The notes under the pieces are model-generated. The model made no database searches. It was not told the DNA's origin and was given only the letters and a program-made list of their open reading frames with translations. The translations under genes were made by a program, and so were the position numbers. From Micromonospora pisi (GTDB lineage Bacteria; Actinomycetota; Actinomycetes; Mycobacteriales; Micromonosporaceae), in the NCBI RefSeq assembly GCF_003633685.1, contig NZ_RBKT01000001.1:62001-126000 (forward strand): a stretch of DNA of 64,000 nucleotides, in the 5' to 3' direction. Positions 16,590-25,613 of the stretch are shown in pieces; the stretch's first letter is position 1, and each line of letters opens with the position of its first letter.

Positions 16590-19500
16590 CTAGCGGCCCG
16601 ATGCGAACAGCGCCCGGACCTCGGTCGCGTCCAGCGGACGGTCGTAGACGTGCACCTGGTCGACCGCGCCGCCCAGGTAGTCCACCGGTCCCCCGCCGAA
16701 CCGGCCCCGACCGATCACCAGCGGACCCGTGGACGCCTCACCCGCGCAGGCGTCGACCTGCCGGCCCAGCACCCCGTCGAGGTAGAGGGCGAGCCGCCCG
16801 GTGGCGGCGTCCCGGACACCGACCAGGTGGTACCACTGGCCGGCCACCGGTGCGATCGGGGCGACCGCCCGGAGGCTGGCGAAACTCATCGCGAACCGCC
16901 GGTCGCTGCCGGAGTACTGGAGGAAGAAGGCACTGTTACGAGCACCGTCCTGGCTCACCACCGTCTGGAACGCACCGTTGGCGTTGTCCAGCCGTACCCA
17001 CGCCGCGACCGAGTAGCTGCCGGTGGTGTCGAGAATGGTCCGACCGGTGTCGACGTACTGGCCGCCGCCGCTGAGCTGGATTCCGGAGCCGGTCCGGCCC
17101 GGGGTCCAGGTCGCGCCGCTGACCAGCGTGCCGTCGTTCCGCGCGATCTGGTCGGCGGCGACGGTCCCGGTGTTCTCGTCGAGCGGCCAGTAGCCGATGC
17201 CGTCCGGCCCCGGCGTGCCGGGCGACGGCTGCGGGAGCGCGACGCCGTCACAGGCGCCGGGTACCGGCACGAAGTCCCGGGGCGCCTGGTTCGCGCCGGT
17301 CGCCCAGCGCAGGTTCGGCTCGGCGCCGAGGGTCACCGAGACCGTCCCGCCGTTGCGGATGAACGACTCCGGCAACCAGGACCGGCCGTACGACTCACCG
17401 TCGAGGCGCACCGACTGGACGTACTGGTTCGCGTCGGAGGTACCCGGAGCCTTGATCACCAGCTCCACACCGTTGTCCCGCTCGATCCGCACGGTCGGGA
17501 AGAGCGGGCTGGCCAGCAGCAGTTCGGCCCGTCCGGTCACCTGTGGGAAGACACCCATGGCGGCGAAGACGTACCAGGCCGACATGGTGCCGAGGTCGTC
17601 GTTGCCGGGCAGACCGGACGGGCCGGTGCCGTACACGGTGTCCACGATCTCCCGTACCGTCGCCTGGGTCTTCCAGGGCTGGCCGAGAGCGTTGTAGAGC
17701 CAGGGGGCGTGCAGGCCGGGCTCGTTGGTGGGGTCGTAGCGCAGGGCGCTACCACCCTTCACCGACCAGTTGCCGGCGTCGTCGTGGAAGAAGGCGTCGA
17801 GCCGGGTCTGCGCGTTGGTCGGGCCACCCATCGCGTCGGCCAGACCGGAGACGTTCTGCGGCACCATCCAGGTGTACGTGGCACTGGACCCCTGGGCGAA
17901 GCCGAAGTCGGTGGACGGGCTGAAGCCGCCGGCCCAGCTACCGTCGGCGTTGCGCGCCTGCTGGTAACCCTCGGTCGGGGTGGCCGCCGAGTTGAACGTG
18001 TTGCGCCACCAGTTGGCGCGCACGGCCAGGTCCTGCTGCTCGGCCGGGCGACCCAGCCGCTGCGCCCACATGGCCAGGGAGAAGTCCGCGAGCGAGTTCT
18101 CCAGGGTCTCGGCCGCCCCACCCCAGCAGTGGCAGGCGTCCTGGGGTGCGTAACGCAGGTCGAGGTAGCGGTCGAGGGCGGGCCGCTGACCGGTGCACTG
18201 ACCCGGGCAACCGCCGTCGTTCTCGGCGTCCGGGTTCTGCACCGTCGCCTGCCGCAGCAGCGACTCGTACGCGCCGACGGTGTCGAAGTTGCGCACGCCC
18301 ATCGCGGCGAAGGTGGCCAGGGTCGGGGCGGCCGGGTCACCGGTCATCACGTGGGTGGCGCCGTTGTTGTGCAACCACCGGTCCCAGACGCCGTTGTTCT
18401 GCTGGGCGAACTGGTAGAGCGACTGGGCGAAGTCGCCCGCGATCTCCGGCTTGAGCAGTGCGAGCAACTGGATGTGGGCCCGGTACTGGTCCCACCCGGA
18501 GAAGGTGCCGTACTGCGCCTGCTGCCCCTTGGCCAGCGAGTGGATCGCCTGGTCGGTGCCGAGGTAGCGGCCGTCGACGTCGTTGGAGACGTTGGGCTGG
18601 AGCATGGCGTGGTAGAGCGCGGTGTAGAAGGTGGTGCGCTGGTCGGGAGAGCCGCCACCGATGCGGACCGTACGGAGCTGTTCGTTCCACTCCCGGTAGC
18701 CCTGCTCGGCGACCTTCGCCACGGTGGAGCCCGGGCGCAGTTCGGTCTCCCGGTTCAGTTCGGCTCCGGCGAGGCTGACGTAGGAGATGCCGACGCGCAT
18801 CCGTACCGGTGTGTCGGCACCGGGTGCGAAGGTGACGTAACCACCGGAGCCACGACCGGCCCGGTCCGCGCCGGTGGCGTACCCCTCACCGCCGGTGGCG
18901 TGGACGCCGCCCGGGGTGAGCGTGCCATCGGTCCAGGTGCCGGTGCCGACGATCGGCCGGTCGAAGGTCGCGCTGAAGTACAGCCGGTAGTACGTCTTCC
19001 GGTTGTTGACCCCACCGTTGGCACGCCGGCCGCAGAAGGCGCCGGTCAACACCGAACCGGTCACCCGGCGGTTGGCGGCGTCGATGTCGATCTGCGCGTC
19101 CTCGCTGCCGTTGAGCGAATTCGAGGTACGGAAGAGCAGGTTGGCCGGAAGGTCAGCGGGGAAGGTGAACTCGCCGACCCCGGCCCGGGTGGTGACGGCC
19201 AGGTCGGTCTTCACCCCGGAGTCGAGGGTGACGGTGTACCGGCCCGGGTCGGCGGATTCGCGGGCGTGCGAGAAGTTGCTGGCGTACTTGCTGTCGGTGG
19301 TGTCCGCGCTCGGTGAGGAGTCGACCGCGCCGACGTACGGCATGATCGGCACGTCACCTGCGGCACCCGGGTTGCAACCGGCGCCGTTGACGTGGGTGAG
19401 GCTGAATCCGCGTACCCGGGTGGTGTCGTACTGGTACCCGTTGGCGGCGCCGGTGCTGGTCTGGTCGCCACGGGTGCTGGTCGGACTCCACGAGATCATC

Positions 19501-19688
19501 CCGAACGGGCGGACCGCTCCCGGCCAGGTGTTGCCGTCGCGGGCCGAGCCGATGAACGGATCCACGTAGCTCGCCGGGTCGGTGACGAGGGCCGCGTCGG
19601 CGGCGGCGCTGGCCGGCGCGAAACCGGCCACTCCCGCGACCAGGGCGAGCACGAGACTCGCGGTGGTGCTTATTCGGACTTTGGACAC
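16590..19688 (-). CDS. Secreted GH92 alpha-mannosidase with C-terminal LamG-like domain
   Basis: 1032 residues from a GTG with GGAGG upstream. There is a Sec signal peptide (hydrophobic LVLALVAGVAGFAPASAAADA; cleavage likely after ASA near residue 30). The catalytic GH92 region opens with YVDPFIGSARDGNTWPGA and contains the hallmark GNDDLGTMSAWYVFAAMGVF near residue 690. GH92 enzymes are calcium-dependent exo-alpha-mannosidases acting on fungal mannan or N-glycans. From about residue 845 a concanavalin/LamG-like domain follows (GIGYWPLDENTGTVAADQ, SVAAWVRLDN, WYHLVGVRDAATGRLALYLD), probably for carbohydrate binding. No cell-wall anchor is visible, so the enzyme should be released. It is a single gene, divergent from the DUF2809 gene. 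Confidence 0.92.
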   Translation of the reverse strand: MSKVRISTTASLVLALVAGVAGFAPASAAADAALVTDPASYVDPFIGSARDGNTWPGAVRPFGMISWSPTSTRGDQTSTGAANGYQYDTTRVRGFSLTHVNGAGCNPGAAGDVPIMPYVGAVDSSPSADTTDSKYASNFSHARESADPGRYTVTLDSGVKTDLAVTTRAGVGEFTFPADLPANLLFRTSNSLNGSEDAQIDIDAANRRVTGSVLTGAFCGRRANGGVNNRKTYYRLYFSATFDRPIVGTGTWTDGTLTPGGVHATGGEGYATGADRAGRGSGGYVTFAPGADTPVRMRVGISYVSLAGAELNRETELRPGSTVAKVAEQGYREWNEQLRTVRIGGGSPDQRTTFYTALYHAMLQPNVSNDVDGRYLGTDQAIHSLAKGQQAQYGTFSGWDQYRAHIQLLALLKPEIAGDFAQSLYQFAQQNNGVWDRWLHNNGATHVMTGDPAAPTLATFAAMGVRNFDTVGAYESLLRQATVQNPDAENDGGCPGQCTGQRPALDRYLDLRYAPQDACHCWGGAAETLENSLADFSLAMWAQRLGRPAEQQDLAVRANWWRNTFNSAATPTEGYQQARNADGSWAGGFSPSTDFGFAQGSSATYTWMVPQNVSGLADAMGGPTNAQTRLDAFFHDDAGNWSVKGGSALRYDPTNEPGLHAPWLYNALGQPWKTQATVREIVDTVYGTGPSGLPGNDDLGTMSAWYVFAAMGVFPQVTGRAELLLASPLFPTVRIERDNGVELVIKAPGTSDANQYVQSVRLDGESYGRSWLPESFIRNGGTVSVTLGAEPNLRWATGANQAPRDFVPVPGACDGVALPQPSPGTPGPDGIGYWPLDENTGTVAADQIARNDGTLVSGATWTPGRTGSGIQLSGGGQYVDTGRTILDTTGSYSVAAWVRLDNANGAFQTVVSQDGARNSAFFLQYSGSDRRFAMSFASLRAVAPIAPVAGQWYHLVGVRDAATGRLALYLDGVLGRQVDACAGEASTGPLVIGRGRFGGGPVDYLGGAVDQVHVYDRPLDATEVRALFASGR

Positions 19689-19848
19689 GGGTCACCCTCC
19701 GGTACGTACGACGAGACGATCGCAACGTACGGTGAACGCCGCACCAAAGATCGACTCTGGACCGTCGGGCCGGTGAATGCGCTGTGAACCGGGATTAGTC
19801 GGTCCGGCGGCGCGACGCTCGCCGGTCCACCCTGACTACGATCTGCGA

Positions 19849-20265
19849 ATGTCTCTCACGCACCGGGCGACCCGGCTGTTGGCGCTCGCCTCGGCTGCCG
19901 TCTTCCTGGCGGTGGCGCTGGCCATCCGCGCCATCGACGACGGCGCTCTCGAACAGCACTCCGGCACCGCGTTGTACGCGTCGATGGTCTACGCCGGGGT
20001 GCTGTTCGGCTGGCCACGACTGGCCCCGGTCGCCGCCGGTGCGTTCGCGGTCGGGTTCTGCTGGCTGGTCGAGTGCGCGCAGCTGACCGGGGTGCCGGCC
20101 GACCTGTCGAGCCGGAGCCTGCTGGCCCGGCTGGTGCTGGGTGTGCAGTTCGACCCGACCGACCTGGCCTGGTACCCGGTGGGGGTCGTGCCGCTGGTCG
20201 CGCTGCACTGGTTTCTCCGTACGTCCTCGCGCCCGGCCGGGGGCGCGGTGGCCGACTCGACCTGA
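19849..20265 (+). CDS. DUF2809 family membrane protein
   Basis: 138 residues from the ATG at 19849; longer in-frame extensions upstream enter the divergent promoter region. Four membrane helices are visible (ALASAAVFLAVALAIRAI; LYASMVYAGVLFGWPRL; AAGAFAVGFCWLVECAQLTG; WYPVGVVPLVALHWFL). The conserved WLVECAQL motif is typical of DUF2809, whose function is unknown. It is a single gene. Confidence 0.75.
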   Translation: MSLTHRATRLLALASAAVFLAVALAIRAIDDGALEQHSGTALYASMVYAGVLFGWPRLAPVAAGAFAVGFCWLVECAQLTGVPADLSSRSLLARLVLGVQFDPTDLAWYPVGVVPLVALHWFLRTSSRPAGGAVADST

Positions 20266-20378
20266 AGCAGCGGTTATAGGACCGTTTGTCGGGTTCGGCC
20301 ACCGGCCCGGGACACCGCCCGGGCCGGCCCCGACGATCACACGACGCACCGGTGGACCCGGTGGTTAGGGTGGTCCGA

Positions 20379-21368
20379 GTGAGCGTTGAGAAAGCTGGCG
20401 GCGGAGCCGAACCGACCGCTCTGGGGCTGGTCATCCACCCCAGCGCGGACGTAGGGGAATCGGTCCGCACGATCATCGACTGGGCGACCGCCCACTCCGT
20501 CCCGGTGCTCGGGCGCGACCAGGACGTGGAACGGCTGCCACCGGAGGTCGACACGGTGCCCGACGACCAGTTCCGGGCCCAGATCAAGGGACTCGTCTCC
20601 CTCGGCGGCGACGGCACCATGCTCGGGGCCATGCGACTGGTGGTCGACCGACCGGTGCCGGTGCTCGGGGTCAACCACGGCAACCTGGGCTTCCTGGTCG
20701 AGGTAACCCCCGCCACGCTGGTGGACGCACTCGCCCGGCTGGTCTCCGGTGACTACACCATCGAAACGCACGGCTGCCTCGTCGCCGAATCCAGTGGCGC
20801 CCGGCCGCTCCGGACCGATGTGGGCTTCAACGACTTCATCCTGGCCCGGCACGGCCGGACCGGCACCGTCTCGATCGACCTCACCCTCAACGACCAGCAG
20901 TACGGGTACTACCGAGGTGATGCCGTGGTGGTCGCCACGCCCAACGGCTCCACCGCGTACAACTACGCCGCCGGTGGACCGATCGTCTCGCCCTCGGCGG
21001 CCGCGATCGTGATCACCCCGGTGGCGCCGATGGCCGGCATCAACCGGTCGATCGTGCTCGGCGCCGGTGACCGGGTGTCCCTGCACGTCGCGTCGGACAG
21101 CGTGCCGGTGGCGGTCAACGTCGACGGCACCGCGTCCACCGAACTCGCACCGGGCGACGTGCTGAGCATCCGCCTCGACGAGAACGCGTCCCAGGTCGTA
21201 CGCCTGGCCGCCGGCACCCACTCGAACCGCAGCCGGATCAAACTCAGCCTGCTCGACCTCCCGCTGCGCCGCGACCAGCTCCTGGAACTGATTCCCGAGA
21301 GCCTGCGCCCGAACGGCAGCATCCAGCCGATGCAGGACCAGGCCGAGGCCGGCGACGCACCCCGCTGA
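20379..21368 (+). CDS. nadK: NAD(+)/NADH kinase
   Basis: 329 residues from the GTG at 20379. Earlier in-frame codons exist but the conserved region starts at ALGLVIHPSADVGE. It phosphorylates NAD to NADP in the cytosol. Motifs in order: SLGGDGTMLGAMR (GGDG nucleotide motif), GVNHGNLGFLVEV, and NGSTAYNYAAGGPIVSP (substrate and metal site). The C-terminal NVDGTASTELAPGDVL is also family-typical. Actinomycetes often have more than one copy, and this one is not in the usual tlyA-recN context, so it may be a paralogue. Confidence 0.92.
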   Translation: MSVEKAGGGAEPTALGLVIHPSADVGESVRTIIDWATAHSVPVLGRDQDVERLPPEVDTVPDDQFRAQIKGLVSLGGDGTMLGAMRLVVDRPVPVLGVNHGNLGFLVEVTPATLVDALARLVSGDYTIETHGCLVAESSGARPLRTDVGFNDFILARHGRTGTVSIDLTLNDQQYGYYRGDAVVVATPNGSTAYNYAAGGPIVSPSAAAIVITPVAPMAGINRSIVLGAGDRVSLHVASDSVPVAVNVDGTASTELAPGDVLSIRLDENASQVVRLAAGTHSNRSRIKLSLLDLPLRRDQLLELIPESLRPNGSIQPMQDQAEAGDAPR

Positions 21369-21449
21369 CCGAGGTCGCCCCGGCCGACGCGCGGACCTCC
21401 GCCCGAATTCCGGTTGTCCCGGCCACATCCACGCTGACAAGATCCGCAT

Positions 21450-22292
21450 ATGCCCACCTTCTCCGCACCTGACGGCACCCAGCTCTCGTACCAGGTCACC
21501 GGGGATGGCGAACCCCTCGTCTGTCTGCCGGGCGGCCCCATGAAGGACTCCCGCTACCTCGACGACCTCGGGGGCCTCTCCCGGCACCGCCAACTGATCA
21601 TGCTCGACCTGCGCGGCACGGGGCAGTCGGCGATACCGGAGGACGCCTCCTCGTACCGCTGCGACCGTCTGGTCGACGACGTCGAGGCGCTGCGCGAACA
21701 TCTCGGACTCGATCGAATGGATCTGCTCGGACACTCCGCCGGGGTGAACCTCGCGACCCTGTACGCGGCCCGATTCCCGGCGCACGTCCGCAAGCTCGCC
21801 CTGATCAACCCCAGCACCTTCGCGGTCGGCATCACGATCACCGGCGAGACCCGACTCGACACCGCCCGCCTCCGCAAGAACGAGCCCTGGTTCCCGACCG
21901 CGTTCGCCGCCCTGGAGGCGGTCACCGGCAACCGGGCCGGCGACGAAGACTGGGCGGCGATCGACCCGTTCTTCCACGGCCGCTGGGACGCGACGGCAAG
22001 GGAGCACCAGGCGACCTTCAGCGCCCAGCCGAACCCGGAGGCAGCGAGGACCTTCGCCTCCGAGGGTGCCTTCAACCCGGAGGCGACCCGCACCGCCCTG
22101 GCCACCTTTCCCGCCCCGGTCCTGCTGCTCGCCGGGGAATTCGACGTCAACAGCCCTCCCCCGTCGGTGGCCGAGTACGCCGGACTCTTCCCCGACGCGT
22201 CGCTCGTCGTGCAGCCCGGGGCGGGGCATTACCCCTGGCTCGACGACGCCGACCTCTTCGTGGCCACGCTGACGACGTTCCTCCGGTCATGA
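21450..22292 (+). CDS. Alpha/beta hydrolase
   Basis: 280 residues. It has the alpha/beta hydrolase order: oxyanion region LPGGPMKDSRYLDDL, LDLRGTGQS, nucleophile elbow LLGHSAGVNLATLYAARFP (Ser near residue 95), acid region LLLAGEFDVNSPP, and a late His in GAGHYPWLDD. The LDLRGTGQS motif resembles proline iminopeptidase-like S33 members, but the substrate is unknown. A strong terminator follows. Confidence 0.85.
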   Translation: MPTFSAPDGTQLSYQVTGDGEPLVCLPGGPMKDSRYLDDLGGLSRHRQLIMLDLRGTGQSAIPEDASSYRCDRLVDDVEALREHLGLDRMDLLGHSAGVNLATLYAARFPAHVRKLALINPSTFAVGITITGETRLDTARLRKNEPWFPTAFAALEAVTGNRAGDEDWAAIDPFFHGRWDATAREHQATFSAQPNPEAARTFASEGAFNPEATRTALATFPAPVLLLAGEFDVNSPPPSVAEYAGLFPDASLVVQPGAGHYPWLDDADLFVATLTTFLRS

Positions 22293-22521
22293 CTATTCGC
22301 CGCCGGCGCCATCCACGCGACCGCCGCAGCACCGCGCGCAGGGCTGGATGAGCTGCGACCTCGGTGACGATCGCGCAGGTAGTCCTCTTCGGGCAGTCAC
22401 GGCAGCAAGTCGCACAGCACGTCGGCGGCGGCATGATCGGCTGTCCGATCTTGTTCTTCGGCGATTATCGGGCGGCGGCAAGATGTCGGAACATCACGAT
22501 GTTTCTTCCGCAGGTGGAAGG

Positions 22522-22559
22522 AACTGCGGGTGTTGAGAGTTTTCACAACACCCGCAGTT
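22522..22559. terminator. Strong bidirectional terminator
   Basis: A perfect 14-bp inverted repeat (AACTGCGGGTGTTG at 22522-22535, complement at 22546-22559) encloses a 10-nt loop. It lies 10 bp beyond the SRPBCC stop codon and serves both convergent genes. Confidence 0.9.
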
Positions 22560-22569
22560 GGTGTGCGGT

Positions 22570-22986
22570 TCAGGCTGCGGCAAGGAAGCTGGTCAGGCCG
22601 TCGAGCAGCATGTTGCTGCCCTGTTCGGCCTGGTCGCGCTCTTCGGCGGTGTCGAAGCTCTGGGAGAGGGTGATCTGGGTGCGGTCGCCGTCGGCGGTCA
22701 GGTCGAGGTCCATGATGGCGGGTTCACCGCGGCCGGGCACGTTCATGCCCATCACCAGTCGCTTGTTCGGTACGACCTCCGTGTAGGTGCCGGACAGTGG
22801 GATGCGGGCCCCGCCGGGGATGACCATGACCGCGCTCCAGGCTCCGCCGGGTCGGACGTCCAGGGCGACCTGCTCGGCGCTGGCCCACTGCCCGTAGTTG
22901 TCGGGGTTGACCCAGGCGTCCCACACCTTGTCGACCGGGGCGTCCAGCGTGCGGGTGATGGTGTAGTCGAAACCGGGGGTGCTCAT
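22570..22986 (-). CDS. SRPBCC (AHSA1-like) family protein
   Basis: 138 residues from the ATG at 22986. It has the START/AHSA1 pattern: FDYTITRTLDAPVDKVWDAW at the N-terminus, DVRPGGAWSAVMV, then MDLDLTADGDRTQITLSQ, and a C-terminal amphipathic helix (MLLDGLTSFLAAA). Such proteins form a hydrophobic ligand cavity; the ligand here is unknown. It is divergent from the MarR gene. The MarR/SRPBCC pairing and the shared inverted repeat point to repression by MarR, a common arrangement. Confidence 0.85.
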   Translation of the reverse strand: MSTPGFDYTITRTLDAPVDKVWDAWVNPDNYGQWASAEQVALDVRPGGAWSAVMVIPGGARIPLSGTYTEVVPNKRLVMGMNVPGRGEPAIMDLDLTADGDRTQITLSQSFDTAEERDQAEQGSNMLLDGLTSFLAAA

Positions 22987-23044
22987 AGTGTGCGTCTCCT
23001 TGTTCGCCCCTGTGGTGGGGGTTGGGGGGATCAACTGAGAACAA

Positions 23045-23083
23045 GGTATAGTCACGGTTGTTGAAAGTCAAGGATCGTGACTA
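23045..23083. promoter_or_regulatory. Divergent promoter with MarR operator candidate
   Basis: TAGTCACG (23049-23056) is repeated in inverse as CGTGACTA (23076-23083). On the minus strand TTGACT (23071-23066) and TATACC (23050-23045), 15 bp apart, form a promoter for the SRPBCC gene that overlaps both half-sites. The MarR start is 16 bp beyond the second half-site, so binding would affect both genes. Confidence 0.55.
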
Positions 23084-23098
23084 ATTGAAGGAGTTCGG

Positions 23099-23569
23099 AT
23101 GACCGCCACCGTGCCGGAGCCTGAGCCGGACCTGGGGGTTTTGACCGGGCAGCTGATGCGAGCCTTGCAGGAGGAGTTGTTCGAGACCCTCGGCGAGCAG
23201 GGGCATCCGGATGTACGCCCGCGGCACGGCTCGGTCCTGGCGTTCCTCGAGCCCGAAGGAGTGCGCGCGACCGATCTGTCGGCCCGCTCCGGTCAACACA
23301 AACAGATCATCGGTACGATCGTCGATGAGCTCGTCAGCCTCAACTATGTCCGCCGGGAGCCCGACCCTGCCGACCGTCGCGCCAAGCGCATCGTCCCCAC
23401 CGGACACGGCCTTGATGAGATCGCCAAAGCACGCGCGATCCTGGCCGCCATTGAAGAGCGCCTCGAACACGCCCTCGGCGAGCAGCGCTTCGCCACCTTC
23501 CGGGAGGTGTTCCAAGAGGTTACCCACCTGCAGCGAGGTTGGCGGCAGACGCGGAACCCACCCGCCTGA
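23099..23569 (+). CDS. MarR family transcriptional regulator
   Basis: 156 residues; the ATG follows AAGGAG. Winged helix-turn-helix: RATDLSARSGQHKQIIGTIV (recognition helix region) followed by the wing with the conserved DPADRRAKRIVPT. The C-terminal helix provides dimerisation. It is likely an autorepressor that also controls the divergent SRPBCC gene. Confidence 0.88.
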   Translation: MTATVPEPEPDLGVLTGQLMRALQEELFETLGEQGHPDVRPRHGSVLAFLEPEGVRATDLSARSGQHKQIIGTIVDELVSLNYVRREPDPADRRAKRIVPTGHGLDEIAKARAILAAIEERLEHALGEQRFATFREVFQEVTHLQRGWRQTRNPPA

Positions 23570-23615
23570 GCCGCCCTCTCCCCCGGTCATCCACTGGTCC
23601 GTCGCGGAAGTCTCT

Positions 23616-23635
23616 CGCGGGCAGGAACGCCCGCG
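23616..23635 (+). terminator. Short hairpin after the MarR gene
   Basis: CGCGGGC (23616-23622) pairs perfectly with GCCCGCG (23629-23635), loop 6 nt, 47 bp after the stop codon. Confidence 0.45.
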
Positions 23636-23654
23636 CGGGCGGCTGTAGGTAGGC

Positions 23655-23760
23655 ACGCTCTCATCGGCATCGTGCGCGCAGGCGGATCGATGCCGTGCCG
23701 GATGTCAACGGTGCATGATGAGGGCTCCAACCATCCCGGGTAACGGTCGGCGGCAGCGGA
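23655..23760. repeat. Dispersed intergenic repeat, diverged copy
   Basis: This stretch resembles other intergenic copies in the island. It has a GATCGATGCCGTGCCGGATG segment (compare 41048-41067), GATGAGGGCTCC (also at 41091-41102), and the terminal GGTCGGCGGCAG (also at 45407-45418). The rest of the 23570-23993 gap holds no gene I can support. Confidence 0.5.
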
Positions 23761-23993
23761 ACACCTCGTCAAGGGTCACCTGAACCGCCTCCGGCGCCTG
23801 CCGGGGCCGGCCGCGGCAGGCGCTCCACCCAGGCACGACTCGCGCCCGCTCCTCGCCACGCCGAGATGGCAACTGCACCGGGGCTGACCGACGCAGCGCG
23901 GCCCGCACGCCTTGCCCGAGCACATGCTCTGCGGCGGATGTGTGCGTTGGTATGGGCTGCGGGCAGTCGGCCTACCGAAGTCGGTCCGGATGG

Positions 23994-24521
23994 TCATCGC
24001 GCAAGTGATCTCAACATTTCTCGCAGCCAGGCGATCTCGGTGCGGCTGGTGGCGGTGGCGATGCGGAACAGTCCTCGACGGAAGGGGTTGTCGGGAAAGT
24101 CGTCGGCGCGCAGCGGTCGGTCGCCGTCCCAGAAGAAGCTCGCCGGCTGCGTGAGGAAACTGAGCCGGCGGTGCAGCACGGCCCTCTGGGCTGCTGGGTC
24201 GTCGAGATGATGCAGGAAGGCCAGCAGCGTGAACCAACGGTTCTCGTCGGTGATGAACAGCTCGTCGGGTGTGCGGAGCTGACGCAGCAACTCGGCGCGT
24301 CCAGCCGGGCTCAGGATCAGCACGTGCCGTGGTGCCGCCACCTGACCAGCCTGCACGTCGCGACGCAGCAATCCCGCACGTTCCATGCGCTTGATCGTCG
24401 GGTACAGCGTCCCGTCCGCGATCGGCCGTACGTGACCGGTAAGCGCAGCCACGCGTCTGCGCAGCTCGTACCCGTGCAGCGGGGCGTCGGCCAGGAAACC
24501 CATTATCGCGAACTCCAACAC
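23994..24521 (-). CDS. PadR family transcriptional regulator
   Basis: 175 residues from a GTG that lies inside an AACAC-C-GTGTT dyad. N-terminal PadR winged helix: FAIMGFLADAPLHGYELRRR, then ADGTLYPTIKRMERAGLLRR, then a C-terminal helical dimerisation domain of the Vir_act_alpha_C type. It probably represses itself and the divergent hydrolase gene encoded 62 bp away. Confidence 0.9.
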   Translation of the reverse strand: MLEFAIMGFLADAPLHGYELRRRVAALTGHVRPIADGTLYPTIKRMERAGLLRRDVQAGQVAAPRHVLILSPAGRAELLRQLRTPDELFITDENRWFTLLAFLHHLDDPAAQRAVLHRRLSFLTQPASFFWDGDRPLRADDFPDNPFRRGLFRIATATSRTEIAWLREMLRSLAR

Positions 24522-24580
24522 CGTGTTAGCTTATCTCGGCAGCGAGGTACCTCGAACACGAGGTACCGATCAGGAGGTAC
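24517..24580. promoter_or_regulatory. PadR/hydrolase divergent control region with repeated GAGGTAC boxes
   Basis: An 11-bp dyad AACACCGTGTT (24517-24527) covers the PadR start. CGAGGTACCTCG (24543-24554) is a perfect palindrome. GAGGTAC recurs at 24545, 24560 and 24574, at about 15-bp spacing, the last copy forming the AGGAGG ribosome-binding site of the hydrolase gene. A regulator bound there would block both transcription and translation. Confidence 0.55.
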
Positions 24581-24583
24581 GTG

Positions 24584-25336
24584 ATGCACGGCGCCCAGGT
24601 CCGACCAGATGGCACGACGATCCGCTGGGTGGAATTGCCCGGCGCCGAACCCACTCGGGTCTACCTGCACGGGCTCGGCGCCTCCTCGCCGGCGTACTAC
24701 GCGGCGGTGGCCACCAAACCCGCCCTCGCCGGACGGCGCAGCCTGCTGATGGATCTGCTCGGGCACGGCATCAGCGACCGGCCGGCCGACGCCTCGTACA
24801 CGCTGGAGGAACACGCCGACCTCCTCGCTATCGCGCTGACGACAGCCGGGGTCAGCGCCGCAGAGGTGATCGCACACAGCATGGGCGGCGCCGTCGCGAT
24901 CGTCCTGGCCGCCCGCCATCCGCACGTTGTCTCCGCGCTGGTCCTTGTCGACGCCACCCTCGACCCGCAACCTCCGGGTGTCGGCATCCGCGCCCGCTAC
25001 ACCGAGGAGCAGTTCGTACGAGGCGACGGCCGATCGGAGACGCTCACCCGGGTCGGCCCGACCTGGGCGGCGACGATGCGGCTCACTGGTCCGGAGGCGC
25101 TCTACCGCACCGCGGCACACCTCGACCGCGGCACCACCCCCACCATGCGGGAACTGCTGCTCGAACTGCCCGTGCCGCGCACGTACCTCCACCCGGCCGA
25201 CAGCGAACCGATCGGCGCGCGCGCCTTGGCCGACGCCGGTGTACGGGTGGTCGCCGTGCCGGACGCCGGCCACAACATCATGCTGGACAACCCGGACGGC
25301 TTCGTCGCGGCCACAGCCGCCGCATTGCGGTCGTAG
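24584..25336 (+). CDS. Alpha/beta hydrolase under PadR control
   Basis: 250 residues from the ATG at 24584, 6 nt after AGGAGG; the GTG at 24581 is too close. Alpha/beta hydrolase motifs: YLHGLGASSPAYY (oxyanion), DLLGHGISDRP, VIAHSMGGAVAIVLAARHP (nucleophile Ser), and a terminal DAGHNIMLDNP (His). Substrate unknown. It is divergent from PadR, suggesting inducible expression, perhaps for detoxification of a xenobiotic ester or lactone. Confidence 0.85.
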   Translation: MHGAQVRPDGTTIRWVELPGAEPTRVYLHGLGASSPAYYAAVATKPALAGRRSLLMDLLGHGISDRPADASYTLEEHADLLAIALTTAGVSAAEVIAHSMGGAVAIVLAARHPHVVSALVLVDATLDPQPPGVGIRARYTEEQFVRGDGRSETLTRVGPTWAATMRLTGPEALYRTAAHLDRGTTPTMRELLLELPVPRTYLHPADSEPIGARALADAGVRVVAVPDAGHNIMLDNPDGFVAATAAALRS

Positions 25337-25344
25337 TGCAAGCG

Positions 25345-25449
25345 TTCCATCCGCAATTCGACAGTTCAGGATGCCGACACCACGGGACGCCGAACACCGA
25401 GCGTGACGGCTCGTAGTCTTCCTGCGCGCACGGGTGGCGGTAGATCCGG
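25345..25449. repeat. Dispersed intergenic repeat
   Basis: Starts 9 bp after the hydrolase stop. It contains ATCC...GACAGTTCAGGATGCCG, then GGACGCCGAACACCGAGCGT, and ends in GGTGGCGGTAGATCCGG. The first 80 bases align almost without gaps to the copy at 47756-47859. Confidence 0.75.
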
Positions 25450-25613
25450 ACATTCGATCGGAGGCCGCCGAGCGCGGGATTCCGGCTTCGCGGTCGTTGA
25501 TCACCGTAGGCAGTTTGTCGGCCACGCCACGTCCGCCGAGCGCTCGTGGTTCCGGGCCAGCGGGCGACGCATCAGACATACGCGATCTCCACCGGCGCAG
25601 CTAGGCTCCTCGC

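Noticed and set aside
16650-19316. An 888-codon plus-strand frame opposite the GH92 gene
   Set aside because: No start signal and no domain; GH92 motifs on the minus strand explain the region.
20337-22229. A 630-codon minus-strand frame across NAD kinase and the hydrolase
   Set aside because: It spans two well-supported plus-strand genes and their gap, and shows no protein features.
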